Shown: one piece after another, positions 19,623 through 28,388 of the stretch | How the letters are laid out: each line of letters begins with the position of its first letter | Position numbering within the stretch: position 1 is the first letter of the stretch | Origin: Bdellovibrio sp. CG22_combo_CG10-13_8_21_14_all_39_27 | Lineage (GTDB): Bacteria; Bdellovibrionota; Bacteriovoracia; Bacteriovoracales; Bacteriovoracaceae | NCBI GenBank assembly: GCA_002786715.1 | Contig: PCTW01000039.1 | Location: 72,626 to 136,625 of the forward strand | Length of the DNA: 64,000 bases | Reading direction: 5' to 3' | Made by a program: the position numbers and the translations under genes | Notes under the pieces: model-generated | What the model was told of the DNA's origin: nothing | The model's input: only the letters and a program-made list of their open reading frames with translations | Database searches by the model: none

Positions 19623-20027
19623 ATGCTAGACGATAAAATAACAAAACGAAAAATTCTCGTGCTCGACGATATGGCCACCATCCGAGAGGCCATGCAATCG
19701 GCTTTGAGGAAGCTCGGTTTTTCTAAAATTCAACAGTCGGCCGATGGCCAGGACGGTTGGAATAAACTCAAGCAAAATGTCGAAGAACCCTTTGGACTTA
19801 TTTTCTCAGATATCAATATGCCCAATTGTAATGGTATCGAGTTTGTAAAACTTTTAAGAACACTTGATGTTTACAAAAGTATTCCCGTTATCATGGTGAG
19901 TTCTGAGAATGAGAGTCATATTATTCTCGATGCAATCGCCGCCGGTGCAAACAATTACGTTTTAAAACCATTTACTCCCAATACCATTGAACAAAAAATT
20001 ACCGAAGTTTTTAATAAGCTTAAGTAG
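19623..20027 (+). CDS. Stand-alone CheY-like receiver protein
   Basis: This 134-residue single receiver domain has an acidic pair (LVLDDM), the phospho-acceptor D63 in FSDINMP, a switch Ser in MVSSE and the conserved Lys in VLKPF. There is no output domain, so it acts by protein contact, as CheY does. The frame is open from a GTG at 19584, but the ATG at 19623 begins where other receivers begin and is preferred. Its end overlaps by 8 bases the end of the convergent CheA-like kinase gene, its most likely phosphodonor. Confidence 0.88.
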   Translation: MLDDKITKRKILVLDDMATIREAMQSALRKLGFSKIQQSADGQDGWNKLKQNVEEPFGLIFSDINMPNCNGIEFVKLLRTLDVYKSIPVIMVSSENESHIILDAIAAGANNYVLKPFTPNTIEQKITEVFNKLK

Positions 20028-22548
20028 GTAGTTCGAATATAAACTTAGAACCTACTCCAACTTGAGATTCAATATGGAGTTGTCCCCCCATCTTTTCAAC
20101 GAGATCTTTTATTGCACTCATGCCAACGCCACGGCCAGAAATTGAGGTGACTTGTTCAGCTGTACTAAAGTCTTGATCAAAAATATGATAAATAATCTCC
20201 TGATCACTTTCACTGAATGCGGCTTCATTTTCAGGATTGTTTTCAAAGAGTTTTTTACGAATCCTTTCAGGATTAATTCCTGCACCATCATCTTCAATGA
20301 TCAGTTTTAATTTTCGTCCTTCTTCATCAAGCATTGCTTGAACCGCAATTGTACCGGATGGATTTTTTCCTAATTCATCTCTTGTACTAGGTGGCTCGAT
20401 CCCATGATCAGCACAGTTTCTAAACAAGTGAACCAGCATAGCGAAAAATTCTTGAAATTTATCTGGATCAACTCGAGTTTCTCCATTAATAATTTTAAGA
20501 GGTGAAAACTCTTTATCAAGTTTTATCGCCAAGCTGCTTAACAACTCTTTGTAAGGAGTTAATAGTTCTTCAACAGGAACTTTCATTATTTTTTCACTGA
20601 AGATATATTTTAGTTCTCGCTCATTTGATTCTTGAACGAGATCATTAACGTACATAAGCAAAGCTTGATCAATTTCGACTTGGTCTGAGTGAATACTTAA
20701 AGCTGTAAAAATCTCTTGCTTAAATTGACTATAAGCTTCTTTTAAACGATCTCGATCAAGAAGTAATTTCTCTTTAACAGAGTCGCTCTCTACAAAGTCT
20801 TTCTTTAAATCGACGACAAACTGCTCACATTCTCGAGCTAATTCGACCATGAAATCCACACCGTACATGCCAAATCCACCATTTAGAGAGTGATAAACGA
20901 GCATGGCCTCATCCAGTCGAGGTGGACTTGATTGCAAGATATCATCGAGACTAAGAATGAAATCCTCTACTTCTTGAGTAAAAGAAATAAATTGCTTCTT
21001 ACTTCCTAGTATTTTAAAAATCATTTCAACATAACGTTCTTTCTTTTTATTCTCTTCAATTGCACGCATCTCTGCCGTTTTATCAGTAGCGACAACCACG
21101 ACATTGCTAATTTTTTGCTCATCGTCTCTCATTGGATGATAGTGTAGCTTCAGCATCTTGTAGTCATCGTCTGTAACATTTTTCCCAAAGACTTTTTCTT
21201 TTGGACCAAGCATTGAAGCAGATTCAAAAGGAATCATTTCACTAAATAGAATATCTGCCCACTTCTCAATTTTGACTCGTTGATCTTCATCCAATTGCAG
21301 AACAGACATATAATCACTATTTGCAGGTGATCGGTTAAAAAGATTTTCACAAGCCTTCGTATAAATAGATGAACACTTTAAATCTTTATCAAAAACAAAA
21401 AGTCCTTGATCCAAACTATCGATCATAGCTTGAATAAAATCGTTGGCCGACTTCAATTCTGCTGTTCGCTCCTCAACCATTTTTTCGAGATTCTTGCTAT
21501 AATCTTCAATTTTGACATTCGCATCTCTGAGCTCATCAATAATGACTTCTTTTTCCTTCAAAAGATTAAAGATTTTTTCGGACATGAAATTGAATTTTTC
21601 ACCGAGTACAAAAAGTTCATCTTTGGTTTTTATCTCAACTTTATGTTCAAAATTTCCATCGGCAATAAATTGAGCATTTTCCATTAGAGATCGAATTGGC
21701 TTAGTGAGACGGATACTAAAAAAGAGACCAGCAACCAACGCTGCCCCAATTAAGATCAAACCAAAAGCCATTGTTTTAAAATTGAGGGCAGAAACAATAG
21801 AATAAGCTTTTTTAGTTGAAATAAAGCTGATTATTTTCATCGAAGAAATGGGTAAGTGAACAGATGAAACTAAGAAACCTTCATCTCCGAATTTAATCTC
21901 TTGAGTTAGGTCATTCTTATTGCCTGTATTTCTCGACAGGATTAGCTTGTTCGTTTTCTCCTCTCCCGTTTGCCAAAGAATCTCACCTGCATCCGTTGCG
22001 ATTATATAACTAAAAACAAGATCATTTGAAATTCTATTCAAAAGCGTATCCATAACAAGAATCAAACTTAGATTTTTATTTCCTTGCCGAAACTGTGCTA
22101 AAAGTAAATTTTCTTCAGGTATTTTTCGAACTGAAATCCCCTCTTCATCAGTCTCAGAAACTTCTTCGATGAGCTTACTCACTTTTAGAGCGAAGCCTTC
22201 AGGCTTATTGGCAAAAAGAGTCTTATGAAATGTTTTTCTCACTGAAGATTCATCAAGCTTAAAGCTAAAGGCAGCAATATTGTTTTGTTTCTCGAAGAGT
22301 TCGATCCACGCCTTACCCGATTGCTGAGAAAGGAGAACATAGGATTCAATTTGTATAAATGATTCTTGAATCTGATCTTGTATCGTTTTTTTAAGGCCTT
22401 CTGTACTCGTTAAAATATTTTCAAAGATGTAAGCCTTTTTGTCTGAAGTTAATAGGGCATTTGTAAAAAAAAGATTGCTGGAAACAGCAATAATGAGCAA
22501 GGCTGACAAACCTGCTAAGATTTTTATCTTAATTCCAAAACCTTTCAA
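20020..22548 (-). CDS. Membrane-bound CheA-like sensor histidine kinase (periplasmic sensor, HAMP, PAS, HPt, HATPase)
   Basis: The 842-residue protein starts with a membrane segment (about 8-32), has a periplasmic sensing region of about 220 residues, a second membrane segment (about 258-278), a HAMP linker, a coiled coil, a PAS domain (about 370-480), an HPt-like helix pair with H552 in YHSLNGGFGMYG, and a CheA-type ATPase (N box HLFRNCADHGIEPP near 707; FSTAEQVTSISGRGVGMSAI near 803). In CheA the HPt His is phosphorylated by the ATPase domain and passes phosphate to CheY-like receivers. A CheW-binding P5 domain is absent, so it is not a normal chemotaxis kinase. It is divergent from the FecR gene (68 bases apart) and convergent with a receiver gene. 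Confidence 0.88.
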   Translation of the reverse strand: MKGFGIKIKILAGLSALLIIAVSSNLFFTNALLTSDKKAYIFENILTSTEGLKKTIQDQIQESFIQIESYVLLSQQSGKAWIELFEKQNNIAAFSFKLDESSVRKTFHKTLFANKPEGFALKVSKLIEEVSETDEEGISVRKIPEENLLLAQFRQGNKNLSLILVMDTLLNRISNDLVFSYIIATDAGEILWQTGEEKTNKLILSRNTGNKNDLTQEIKFGDEGFLVSSVHLPISSMKIISFISTKKAYSIVSALNFKTMAFGLILIGAALVAGLFFSIRLTKPIRSLMENAQFIADGNFEHKVEIKTKDELFVLGEKFNFMSEKIFNLLKEKEVIIDELRDANVKIEDYSKNLEKMVEERTAELKSANDFIQAMIDSLDQGLFVFDKDLKCSSIYTKACENLFNRSPANSDYMSVLQLDEDQRVKIEKWADILFSEMIPFESASMLGPKEKVFGKNVTDDDYKMLKLHYHPMRDDEQKISNVVVVATDKTAEMRAIEENKKKERYVEMIFKILGSKKQFISFTQEVEDFILSLDDILQSSPPRLDEAMLVYHSLNGGFGMYGVDFMVELARECEQFVVDLKKDFVESDSVKEKLLLDRDRLKEAYSQFKQEIFTALSIHSDQVEIDQALLMYVNDLVQESNERELKYIFSEKIMKVPVEELLTPYKELLSSLAIKLDKEFSPLKIINGETRVDPDKFQEFFAMLVHLFRNCADHGIEPPSTRDELGKNPSGTIAVQAMLDEEGRKLKLIIEDDGAGINPERIRKKLFENNPENEAAFSESDQEIIYHIFDQDFSTAEQVTSISGRGVGMSAIKDLVEKMGGQLHIESQVGVGSKFIFELPT

Positions 22549-22616
22549 ACTACCACTATCCCCTGCAAAATTTGCGCTAATAGTCTATTGCCTTAAGTAT
22601 CTGTAAACTTATTTAT

Positions 22617-24557
22617 ATGCTTAATGCTAATTATAATGATTATGAAGAATTTCAACAGGCTAGAAGTTTTGTCCTCGTTGATTGGATCACACTTATCCTG
22701 AGCGTTTCACTCATCTGCTTTGGAGCATATTTATATAAGCAAAGTAATTCTCAGACTCTTCTTCTCAGAAACTTGAACCCGATAGCGAAAATCAGCCAAC
22801 TCGAGTTCGATTCAAATCGAAAAATTCCAGGAACTCTCAACTGGATAGAAACCAATCAAGGCGACATTCTCTACCAAGGTGATCAAATTCTAACGGATGA
22901 TCGATCAACTGTTCTCGTCTCTTTTGATAGTGGCCCGGAACTGATTATTGGACCTCAAACTTTAATTAAGATTGACCTTTTTAGGGATAATTTCAATATC
23001 AACATCATAAAGGGCTCAATCGAAGTAAAACAAAAAGCAAAATCAATTAAAAAAGTGCTTCTTTCTAATAATGAAAATGAAAAGATTGAAATTAAGGAAG
23101 GTTCTAGAATAGAGACATCTCCTTTCGGCTTGATGACAAATCAACAAATCCCCAAACAAAATTCAACTTTTAATGTCATCGATAGTCCTACCATTGGAAA
23201 AATTATTAATCCCTCCACCGATAAAGACATTCCCATTGAATTCAAAAGTCCACAAAGTGGAACAATTTACGTTTATAACTCAAACGGAGTAGAGGTGGGC
23301 CAATATAAAGTTCAGCAACAACAAAGCTTGAGCCTGCCAATGTTCGAGCCCGGTCGTTATTTTACTCAAATTAAAAATAGCGAAGGTAGGGAAATTGGTA
23401 AAACCTCTTTTACGGTTACTTCTTATGAAAGCCCCAGCATAAATCAACTAAGTTCTAAATCTGAATATTATAAGGGCGAAAAAATTGAACTGAGTTGGAA
23501 AGGTCGAGAAGATATTATTTACAAATTAAGAATCAAAACGCCAACCCAAACAGTCATTCGGCAAGTTCGAGGAAATCACTACTCATACCCTTTGGAAGAA
23601 AAAGGTGAGCACAGTTTTGAAGTTGCTATAGTTAGCAATAATCATGTTTATAAAAGCGCTAAGCAGCTAGTCAATGTGAACCTCGTTGCTGGCCTCGTCA
23701 TACCAGAGAATCAACTGTTTCAAAACGTAAAGAAGACCGAAAACGCGCAATTTACTGTTAAAAATCATCTTAATAGTGATCCCGTTGTCTTTGAAGTAAG
23801 TCCTAATCCAGAATTTACTCAAATCATTAAAAAAGAAAGTTCTCCTATTGGTAAAAAAGAGATCGCCATGGAAAAACCTGGCATTTACTATGCTCGTGCC
23901 AGAACTGAAAGTGCCAAACCAATTGTTTCTAGCGTGGCCAAGATTGTCGTATCTGGACCTGTTGCTAGGGTCGCAAAGGATTATCAAAAAAATCAAATTA
24001 TTAGTGATGATAAAAAGAAAGTCCTGCTTTCATGGAATAAAGTAGAAGGAGCTGATCGTTCTATTTTACAAGTTTCTGAGACAGCAGACTTTAAAGAATT
24101 ATTGATAAATAAAGAAACTGATTTGAACAAAGAATTAGTCGAAATACCAAAGCTTGGAAAATATTTTTGGAGGTTATCCCCAAAAACAGATTCTCCTCAA
24201 TATTTAACAAAAACAGCACCTATTGCGCTTGAAGCAGTTCTCCCTAAGCCTTTAACAATACCTAAAATTATTCCTCGGCAAATTATTTATTATCGAGATA
24301 TAAAAGGCACAGCTAGCTATGTCATAAAATTTAATCCCTATCCTTTTGCTAAAAAGTATTGGATCGAAGTTTTTGCAGACAAAGAGCTACAAAAACTGGT
24401 GTTTAAAAAATCATTCGATAACACTGAAGCTTATTGGGTTAGCAATCGCTCAGGGTTATATTATTATAAAGTGAAGATTGAAGATAAATGGGGACGTATG
24501 AGTCAATATTCTGATGTGGGTGAATTGATTTTTCCTATTTCACCATTGGTGAAATAG
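22617..24557 (+). CDS. FecR-domain protein with repeated Ig/Fn3-like modules
   Basis: This 646-residue protein has one N-terminal membrane anchor (about 18-41, FVLVDWITLILSVSLICFGA), then a FecR-like beta domain (about 60-150; NQGDILYQGDQILTDDRSTV, GSIEVK) and four or five Ig/Fn3-like modules in the periplasm. The last module (KYWIEVFADKEL ... GLYYYKVKIEDKWGR) is clearly homologous to one in the FecR protein at 39820. In classic FecR the domain lies outside the membrane and controls a sigma factor; no sigma factor is present here and the cytoplasmic tail is only about 17 residues. The stop overlaps the GTG of the LysM-barrel gene by one base, so the two are co-translated. Confidence 0.85.
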   Translation: MLNANYNDYEEFQQARSFVLVDWITLILSVSLICFGAYLYKQSNSQTLLLRNLNPIAKISQLEFDSNRKIPGTLNWIETNQGDILYQGDQILTDDRSTVLVSFDSGPELIIGPQTLIKIDLFRDNFNINIIKGSIEVKQKAKSIKKVLLSNNENEKIEIKEGSRIETSPFGLMTNQQIPKQNSTFNVIDSPTIGKIINPSTDKDIPIEFKSPQSGTIYVYNSNGVEVGQYKVQQQQSLSLPMFEPGRYFTQIKNSEGREIGKTSFTVTSYESPSINQLSSKSEYYKGEKIELSWKGREDIIYKLRIKTPTQTVIRQVRGNHYSYPLEEKGEHSFEVAIVSNNHVYKSAKQLVNVNLVAGLVIPENQLFQNVKKTENAQFTVKNHLNSDPVVFEVSPNPEFTQIIKKESSPIGKKEIAMEKPGIYYARARTESAKPIVSSVAKIVVSGPVARVAKDYQKNQIISDDKKKVLLSWNKVEGADRSILQVSETADFKELLINKETDLNKELVEIPKLGKYFWRLSPKTDSPQYLTKTAPIALEAVLPKPLTIPKIIPRQIIYYRDIKGTASYVIKFNPYPFAKKYWIEVFADKELQKLVFKKSFDNTEAYWVSNRSGLYYYKVKIEDKWGRMSQYSDVGELIFPISPLVK

Positions 24558-25582
24558 TGAAGAAATTTATAATACTCCTATGCTTGTTTTATTCGACGGC
24601 TTTTGCCGCTGGCGCGAAATACTATAAAGTTAAATACATAGTTGAGTCCAATGATACATTGGCAAAAATTTTCAAGCGCTTTGTCTTTCCAGACAGCGTT
24701 ATCACTCTCAAAACTCCCATGACTCAAAAAACCATTAAGGGTAATCCCCATGTTGGTAATTGGAGCAAATTGGAATCTGGTACCAAGGTCAATCTTTATA
24801 TCGCTGCAGAGTTTATGGATCTTTCGAAATATAAAGATTACGTTCAAAAACTAAAAAAAGGTTTAGCTGAAGTTCAAAAGAAAAAAGAGGAACAGCAAGA
24901 AACAGAAAACTCTAAAGGCTTACCTGAAGGATTAAAAGCTTCCCTCTTTTACATGGCCTCCTATGGTCAATTTACACAGGATAATCCTCGCTATGCCGAA
25001 GTTAAGTTTCTTCAGAATAGTCCAGCGACGCTTGGAGCTTCATTTTCATTCTATCCGAAGAAGAGTGATTGGTCCTTTGCTTGGAGCGCTTACTTCTCCT
25101 ACCTGCTGGCCACATCTAACAATCTCGATTCATCTAATGTTTCCGTTCCTCCAGAAATTGGTGCTACCTTTTACAATGAGTATCGATTTAAAAACCAAAA
25201 TTTCACCGGTTACTTCGGTCTCGACTTTGAAAAATTCTCCACCTTTAATATGGGAGGAATTCAGAGACAAAGAAAAATTCTACTTGATGAAAACACAGTA
25301 CTCTATGCCACAGTTGGAATTTCCAAGCTGGTTCATGTTTTTGGGAGTCCCTACTTTACCAAGATTTCAATTTCTAAAAGCTTAACCACTTCAATAGCTG
25401 AAAATGCCCAGGGTGTTACTTCCGAGGGAGCCTATGATGGTTTCAAGTTTCTTTGGTATGTTAATAAAAAGTTTTCAAAGAAACTCTACCTACATACTCT
25501 TTTCAAGTATCACTCAATGGATGGGCCATCTAAGCTCTCAACTCTTAGATTAGGCGTAGGTTTCGGCTACATTCTCTTTTAA
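24557..25582 (+). CDS. LysM-like domain plus outer-membrane beta-barrel protein
   Basis: The 341-residue protein has a signal peptide (cut after STAFA, about residue 17), a LysM-like region (about 22-80; YIVESNDTLAKIFKRF), a charged coiled coil of about 30 residues (KKEEQQETEN) and a C-terminal region of alternating hydrophobic strands that ends in Phe (LRLGVGFGYILF), as required for outer-membrane barrel assembly. It could link peptidoglycan and outer membrane. The GTG start at 24557 shares its G with the TAG of the FecR gene, a strong sign of coupled synthesis. Confidence 0.8.
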   Translation: MKKFIILLCLFYSTAFAAGAKYYKVKYIVESNDTLAKIFKRFVFPDSVITLKTPMTQKTIKGNPHVGNWSKLESGTKVNLYIAAEFMDLSKYKDYVQKLKKGLAEVQKKKEEQQETENSKGLPEGLKASLFYMASYGQFTQDNPRYAEVKFLQNSPATLGASFSFYPKKSDWSFAWSAYFSYLLATSNNLDSSNVSVPPEIGATFYNEYRFKNQNFTGYFGLDFEKFSTFNMGGIQRQRKILLDENTVLYATVGISKLVHVFGSPYFTKISISKSLTTSIAENAQGVTSEGAYDGFKFLWYVNKKFSKKLYLHTLFKYHSMDGPSKLSTLRLGVGFGYILF

Positions 25583-25631
25583 TCCGAGCTTTCCACTCAA
25601 GTTTATTTAACATTCTTCCGAAAAGAAGATT

Positions 25632-26321
25632 ATGAAACATAAACTATCGAAATTGCTCATTATGACTACGGCATTTGCCATGCTTACAACCTCTTGTACT
25701 TCCAAGCGTACGTCGGTTGCGAAAGACCCAGAAACAGACGGCGAAGTGATCGTACTTGAAGATGATGTTCAAAATCAATTTGATCATGAGCTTAAGGAAT
25801 ACGATCAATTCAATGCTCACACTGTTTATGATGATGGTGAAAAAATTGAAGAATTCAAAGAACAGAAACAAGCCGAAGTAATTGAAACCATTTCAAATAA
25901 TTTTAAAACCTATACTGTCCAACGAAATGAAACGCTAATGATGATTTCTTTTAAACTCTTTGGTGTTTTGTCTGATTGGAAAAAACTCTATTCCTGGAAT
26001 GAAGAACAGCTTATTAACGAAAATAATTTAACGCCAGGAATGCAGCTAAAGTATGTACCTGCAGATGAAGAGTTTAGCTGGCAACCCGAAGGGAATCCTT
26101 ATCTCATCGTTCGAGGCGACACGTTGGGAGTTATTTCGACTAAAGTATATGACGGAGAGAAAAAGTATTGGAAAAAGCTTTGGGAAAATAATAAGCCAAT
26201 GATCAGAGATCCTAACTTGATTTTTGCAGGTTTTACTATTTTCTATCAACCCCTAGAGCAATTAACTGGTCAACCACAAACGACCAGAGAACTATCAAGC
26301 GAAACAGAAGTCATTGAATGA
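25632..26321 (+). CDS. Lipoprotein with two LysM domains
   Basis: This 229-residue protein has a lipoprotein signal with lipobox LTTSC. A spacer rich in Glu/Asp is followed by two LysM domains: YTVQRNETLMMISFKLFG... (about 95-145) and YLIVRGDTLGVISTKVYDG... (about 155-205). LysM domains bind the glycan strand of peptidoglycan, so the protein likely bridges a membrane and the cell wall. It follows the LysM-barrel gene by 49 bases and overlaps the next receiver gene by 4 bases (ATGA), which ties a cell-wall-binding lipoprotein to a cytoplasmic receiver in one operon. Confidence 0.88.
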   Translation: MKHKLSKLLIMTTAFAMLTTSCTSKRTSVAKDPETDGEVIVLEDDVQNQFDHELKEYDQFNAHTVYDDGEKIEEFKEQKQAEVIETISNNFKTYTVQRNETLMMISFKLFGVLSDWKKLYSWNEEQLINENNLTPGMQLKYVPADEEFSWQPEGNPYLIVRGDTLGVISTKVYDGEKKYWKKLWENNKPMIRDPNLIFAGFTIFYQPLEQLTGQPQTTRELSSETEVIE

Positions 26322-26716
26322 GTAAATTTTCAGATTTAGAACTTAAAATTTTAATTGTTGAAGATATGGAAAATTTCATTAAGCAAATGGTTAATGATCT
26401 AAAAAAACTTCAGATCAAAGGTTCAATCAACTACGCCATGTCCATCAAAAAAGGAATTGGATTGATTGATACACAAGACTATGACTTCATCATTTCAGAC
26501 TGGAATTTACCCGATGGAACAGGGATGGATGTTCTCAAGCATGTTCGCCAAAAGAAGAATTATGCAAAGACTCCTTTTTTAATGTGTACAACGATGGATG
26601 AAGTTGAAAATATCTTAACGGCCATAACGGCAGGCGCGACTGAATATATTGTGAAGCCTTGGGAGTTTGAAGAACTTAAAACCAAACTTTCAACCTGCTT
26701 ATTAAAGAAGCCATAA
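26318..26716 (+). CDS. Stand-alone CheY-like receiver protein
   Basis: A 132-residue receiver domain without output domain. The acidic residues are in LIVEDM, the phospho-acceptor is D61 (ISDWNLPDGTGMDVL), the switch Thr is in CTTMD and the Lys in IVKPW. Its start overlaps the LysM lipoprotein stop by 4 bases and its stop codon directly abuts the ATG of the next receiver gene. Confidence 0.88.
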   Translation: MSKFSDLELKILIVEDMENFIKQMVNDLKKLQIKGSINYAMSIKKGIGLIDTQDYDFIISDWNLPDGTGMDVLKHVRQKKNYAKTPFLMCTTMDEVENILTAITAGATEYIVKPWEFEELKTKLSTCLLKKP

Positions 26717-27139
26717 ATGAAAACACCAAAAAACATTAATTTTCTCGTTGTTGATGATATGACTTTCACCCATTCTTTTATCCTTCAATCGTTAAAGAAA
26801 CTAGGTTTTGAAGGCAATATTTTTGCTGCAAAGAATATGAATAGTGCCATCGAAAAGATAAAAGAAGTTTATAAACATAAAATGAAAATAGATGTGATCA
26901 TTACCGATCTTCACTTACCTGATGGAAATGGGATTGAGCTTACAAGAAAAATAAGAAGTACATCTTCACTTGTTAATATACCTATTATTATGATGACTAC
27001 TGATGAGAATTCTCACCTCGTTATTGAAGCTTTTGAAGCGGGAGTTGATAATTACTTCTTCAAACCCATTGATGATGACATATTAAGAGAAAAAATTGAG
27101 TTTGCTTGGGCCAAAAAGCATGGAAACAAAGCCTCTTAG
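26717..27139 (+). CDS. Stand-alone CheY-like receiver protein
   Basis: A 140-residue receiver domain: acidic pair in LVVDDM, phospho-acceptor D64 (ITDLHLPDGNGIEL), switch Thr in MMTTDE and Lys in FFKPID. It starts on the base after the previous stop, so the two receivers are made together. They are related but clearly diverged, so they may compete for, or relay from, the same kinase. No kinase is encoded downstream on this strand; the CheA-like kinase at 20020-22548 is the nearest. Confidence 0.87.
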   Translation: MKTPKNINFLVVDDMTFTHSFILQSLKKLGFEGNIFAAKNMNSAIEKIKEVYKHKMKIDVIITDLHLPDGNGIELTRKIRSTSSLVNIPIIMMTTDENSHLVIEAFEAGVDNYFFKPIDDDILREKIEFAWAKKHGNKAS

Positions 27140-27198
27140 CTGTTCTCAGCTGTGTAATAATTATATATCAACTTGTGAATAATTAAGGACGCATTAGA

Positions 27199-27561
27199 AT
27201 GCGTCTCATGAAAAAGACTATATTGGCTTTTATTATTCTACCTCTTATTGTTCTCTCCTCTTGTGGAAAGGACAATAAGAAAAATGATTCCGACAACGCT
27301 GTTTCTGGAACAAATACTCTATCAACTCAACAGTTTAATTATCATTTTTGCGGAACTATTATTTCTCAGAATTATTCTGGAAATTTCATGTATGGCAATT
27401 ACTTGCCTTTAAAGCTTTACCCTGAAAATTATTCGCAAGACATTCAAAATGCACTCAACTCTGCGGGGAAAGGGCGCTACGCATGCGTTTATTCACGATC
27501 TGAGCCACAGTATGAATATGGCTTTATGACTTTTTATGTAGAAGCGATTCAGTTTCAATAA
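27199..27561 (+). CDS. Small lipoprotein of unknown function
   Basis: A 120-residue lipoprotein with a signal ending in lipobox LSSC (Cys at about residue 22) followed by a Lys/Asp-rich linker. The mature part has two further Cys residues (HFCGT and YACVY) that could form a disulphide, and several Tyr/Phe residues. No family recognised. AGGA lies 9 bases before the ATG at 27199; a second ATG at 27208 is possible. The last 38 bases overlap the end of the convergent fatty acid hydroxylase gene. Confidence 0.75.
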   Translation: MRLMKKTILAFIILPLIVLSSCGKDNKKNDSDNAVSGTNTLSTQQFNYHFCGTIISQNYSGNFMYGNYLPLKLYPENYSQDIQNALNSAGKGRYACVYSRSEPQYEYGFMTFYVEAIQFQ

Positions 27562-28306
27562 GAGATCTAAAATTCTGTTCAACGTTTTGAGCGTGATCTT
27601 CGGCCAAATCCGCTGGAAGGATTCCTTTATATTTTGTCCCCATGAGAATATCCATTAATGGATACACGATCGTAAAATTATATTTCCCCATGAGCTTTGG
27701 GTTATGATGGACGCGATGATGCTCACGCATCATTTTCAACCAATTAAGTTTCATGAGAAAATGATCCTCTTGCAAATGGCTCGCCCAATGAACAAATTCG
27801 TAAAGTAAAAAGTAGCCAGCACTCATTGATGTAAAAAAGTGAGCTTGGTCGATTGTTAAGAAGAACGAACTTCCATAAAAGAAAAGAGGAAAAATTGCAA
27901 AGACAAAGATGGCCACGACAAAACTTGGAAAAAAGATGGCGTAATAATCTTTACTATTTTTAAAGGTGATGTGGTCACTGGTAAAAAAACGATGATGCTC
28001 AACGGTGTGAGAATCGAAAGGAAAGGTCCAGAACTTCATTCTACGATGTAGTGGAAAGCGATGAATACAATAAACGGCAAAGTTACCTATAAGCATAACT
28101 AAAACAAAGAGAGCAATGAGCGATAATTGAAATTTTTTAATCAGAACAAGATTACCTAAAAAAACTATGCCTAAGGAACCCAAATTGAAACCAAGATGCA
28201 ACCAATGGCGGTAGCTGCTAGGGAGCTTTTCGAGTCTATAAATATCGCGATACTCATCGTTAGTTAATCCTCGAGTCTTTTGAGCGAAAGCTAGTTTTTC
28301 ATTCAT
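27524..28306 (-). CDS. Fatty acid hydroxylase / sterol desaturase superfamily membrane protein
   Basis: This 260-residue multi-pass membrane protein carries the di-iron histidine clusters of the family: HRFPLH (82-87), HTVEHH (100-105), HWASH (173-177) and HHRVHH (196-201). Members hydroxylate or desaturate lipids with O2; the substrate here is unknown but likely a membrane lipid or fatty acid. Hydrophobic segments lie at about 35-80, 122-145 and 150-172. AAGGA precedes the ATG. The gene is divergent from a TetR regulator, and a palindrome sits between its -35 and -10 elements, so repression by that regulator is likely. Confidence 0.87.
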   Translation of the reverse strand: MNEKLAFAQKTRGLTNDEYRDIYRLEKLPSSYRHWLHLGFNLGSLGIVFLGNLVLIKKFQLSLIALFVLVMLIGNFAVYCIHRFPLHRRMKFWTFPFDSHTVEHHRFFTSDHITFKNSKDYYAIFFPSFVVAIFVFAIFPLFFYGSSFFLTIDQAHFFTSMSAGYFLLYEFVHWASHLQEDHFLMKLNWLKMMREHHRVHHNPKLMGKYNFTIVYPLMDILMGTKYKGILPADLAEDHAQNVEQNFRSLIETESLLHKKS

Positions 28307-28323
28307 CTCTTTTATCCTTGAAC

Positions 28324-28338
28324 TCCAGATGATCTGGA
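28324..28338. repeat. Perfect 7-base inverted repeat in the hydroxylase leader
   Basis: TCCAGAT and ATCTGGA flank a single G. It lies about 18 bases upstream of the hydroxylase ATG, within its likely transcript. It does not match the main palindrome at 28353 and may be a second protein site or a chance repeat. Confidence 0.3.
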
Positions 28339-28347
28339 ACTACAATA

Positions 28348-28376
28348 GTTATAATACTGACTGGTCAGTATTGCAA
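28348..28376 (-). promoter_or_regulatory. Promoter of the fatty acid hydroxylase gene
   Basis: On the minus strand, TTGCAA (28376-28371) and TATAAC (28353-28348) are 17 bases apart, the best sigma-70 spacing. A plus-strand TATAAT at 28350-28355 could serve the divergent TetR gene, whose -35 is poor. The palindrome at 28353-28372 fills the spacer. Confidence 0.55.
28353..28372. promoter_or_regulatory. TetR-type operator palindrome
   Basis: The arms AATACTGAC and GTCAGTATT are perfect and separated by TG, giving a 20-base dyad. Its size and TGAC-TG-GTCA core are like those of sites bound by TetR-family dimers. It lies 16 bases before the start codon of the TetR gene and inside the promoter of the divergent hydroxylase, so it likely represses both. 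Confidence 0.7.
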
Positions 28377-28388
28377 TAGGCTATAATT

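Noticed and set aside
22617-25582. FecR protein as a classic FecI/FecR/FecA iron uptake system
   Set aside because: No extracytoplasmic sigma factor and no TonB-dependent receptor are next to it, and the cytoplasmic tail is too short for an anti-sigma domain.
28382-28387. TATAAT directly before the tetR start codon as its -10
   Set aside because: Transcription would start inside the gene, and no other start codon is available; the TATAAT at 28350 is a better candidate.
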